From contig CAVYHJ010000002.1 of assembly GCA_963768165.1 (NCBI GenBank), forward strand, positions 1,178,001 to 1,242,000: a DNA stretch of 64,000 nucleotides, in the 5' to 3' direction. The notes under the pieces were generated by a model, which did not search any database, was not told where the DNA came from, and saw only the letters and a list, made by a program, of their open reading frames with translations. Below are positions 63,670-64,000 of this stretch, piece by piece. Position numbers and translations under genes: made by a program. Every line of letters begins with the position of its first letter. Position 1 is the first letter of the stretch. This DNA is from CAVYHJ01 sp963768165 [NCBI: uncultured bacterium]. GTDB taxonomy: Bacteria; UBP4; UBA4092.

Positions 63670-63698
63670 ATTATACCATATTTTATCCTAACCATCAA
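63670..63698 (-). promoter_or_regulatory. promoter for the 51-residue membrane protein
   Basis: Minus strand: TTGATG (63698-63693), 17 bases, TATAAT (63675-63670), about 30 bases before the start codon. Confidence 0.7.
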
Positions 63699-63743
63699 AA
63701 CCGTAACAAGAATTAATGGAAAGGGTTGGAAATGAATATAGAG

Positions 63744-64000
63744 TTAGGCGACAGCGAATTTAGCTACCATATCCCCAATTTGGGACGTTCCCGGATCATT
63801 ACTGGCGGAAAGGGTTTTCACATATCCTTCCGCAATAACTTTGAAGATAGCTTTTTCGACGCGTTCCGCGGCTTTTATTTCCCCCAAATGCTCCAGCATC
63901 ATACCGCAAGCGGCAATAGTAGCCAATGGATTAATCATATTCTTCCCGGTATATTTGGGTGCAGAACCATGAATAGGTTCAAACATCGAAACCCCTTTGG
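63744..64000 (-). CDS. isopropylmalate/isocitrate dehydrogenase family, C-terminal part
   Basis: The frame is open to the right edge, so only the last 85 or so residues are present. KGVSMFEPIHGSAPKYTGKNMINPLATI is the NAD-binding and dimer region of the decarboxylating beta-hydroxyacid dehydrogenase family, and the end follows the family pattern. LeuB and NAD-dependent isocitrate dehydrogenase cannot be told apart from this part. Confidence 0.9.
   Translation of the reverse strand, partial: KGVSMFEPIHGSAPKYTGKNMINPLATIAACGMMLEHLGEIKAAERVEKAIFKVIAEGYVKTLSASNDPGTSQIGDMVAKFAVA

Overview
The window is a chromosomal segment of an uncultivated diderm (Gram-negative type) bacterium. It carries a secretin (GspD/PilQ), type II secretion/type IV pilus pseudopilins, a GmhB-type heptose phosphatase and many signal peptides. 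A complete bacillithiol operon (bshC-bshA-bshB1), a type A RNase P RNA and scattered housekeeping genes (mnmE, eno, pyrE, ksgA, glmS, nagA) show it is chromosome rather than plasmid or phage. Secreted LamG, kelch and beta-helix proteins, Sm-like/TPR proteins, GT39 and GT87 glycosyltransferases and a pilin-like operon suggest a candidate phylum near the PVC, Omnitrophota or Sumerlaeota type. The sequence alone does not fix the phylum.

Layout. 1-13.2 kb: 3' part of mnmE, a GAF-GAF-GGDEF diguanylate cyclase, DinB-like protein, sfsA, the bacillithiol operon, enolase, a site-2 protease with CBS domains and a copper P-type ATPase. 13.4-18.7 kb: two paralogous secreted LamG proteins, one with a kelch propeller, with duplicated intergenic leaders. 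19.2-24.5 kb: an envelope operon of TPR protein, MauE-thioredoxin fusion, DUF1573 protein and 5'-nucleotidase/tetrahaem cytochrome. 24.6-28.1 kb: pyrE, ksgA, glmS. 28.4-30.3 kb: an AT-rich, partly broken restriction-modification island with a BglII/BstYI-type endonuclease. 30.7-38.8 kb: nagA, DUF3108, an EEP-family phosphatase, two tandem GT87 glycosyltransferases, an IS481-family element and a B12-binding radical SAM protein. 39.1-41.9 kb: a HEPN-like gene and an IS4-family element. 42-45 kb: tandem beta-helix proteins, an unknown secreted protein and a probable small RNA. 46-53.7 kb: a seven-gene pseudopilus/secretin operon. 54-62.5 kb: kelch protein, GT39, Smr, GmhB, response regulator, Sm/TPR protein, methyltransferase, lipase-like hydrolase, kinase, ankyrin protein. 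62.7-64 kb: rnpB, a TPR protein, a 51-residue membrane protein and the 3' part of an isopropylmalate/isocitrate dehydrogenase gene.

The strongest unexplained signal is the density of small dispersed repeats. There are at least eight families: hairpins with arms GCGTCGGGAA, GTAG-type REPs, perfect palindromes and heptanucleotide tandem arrays. Several copies lie in frame inside conserved genes (mnmE, sfsA, the GT39 gene) or supply a start or stop codon. Two copies of a ~145-bp element at 30461-30605 and 39823-39965 keep the same hairpins while the stem bases change, which looks like a structured RNA or mobile element. A perfect consensus promoter and a strong terminator bracket a ~185-nt RNA at 44858-45042 that I cannot assign to a family.
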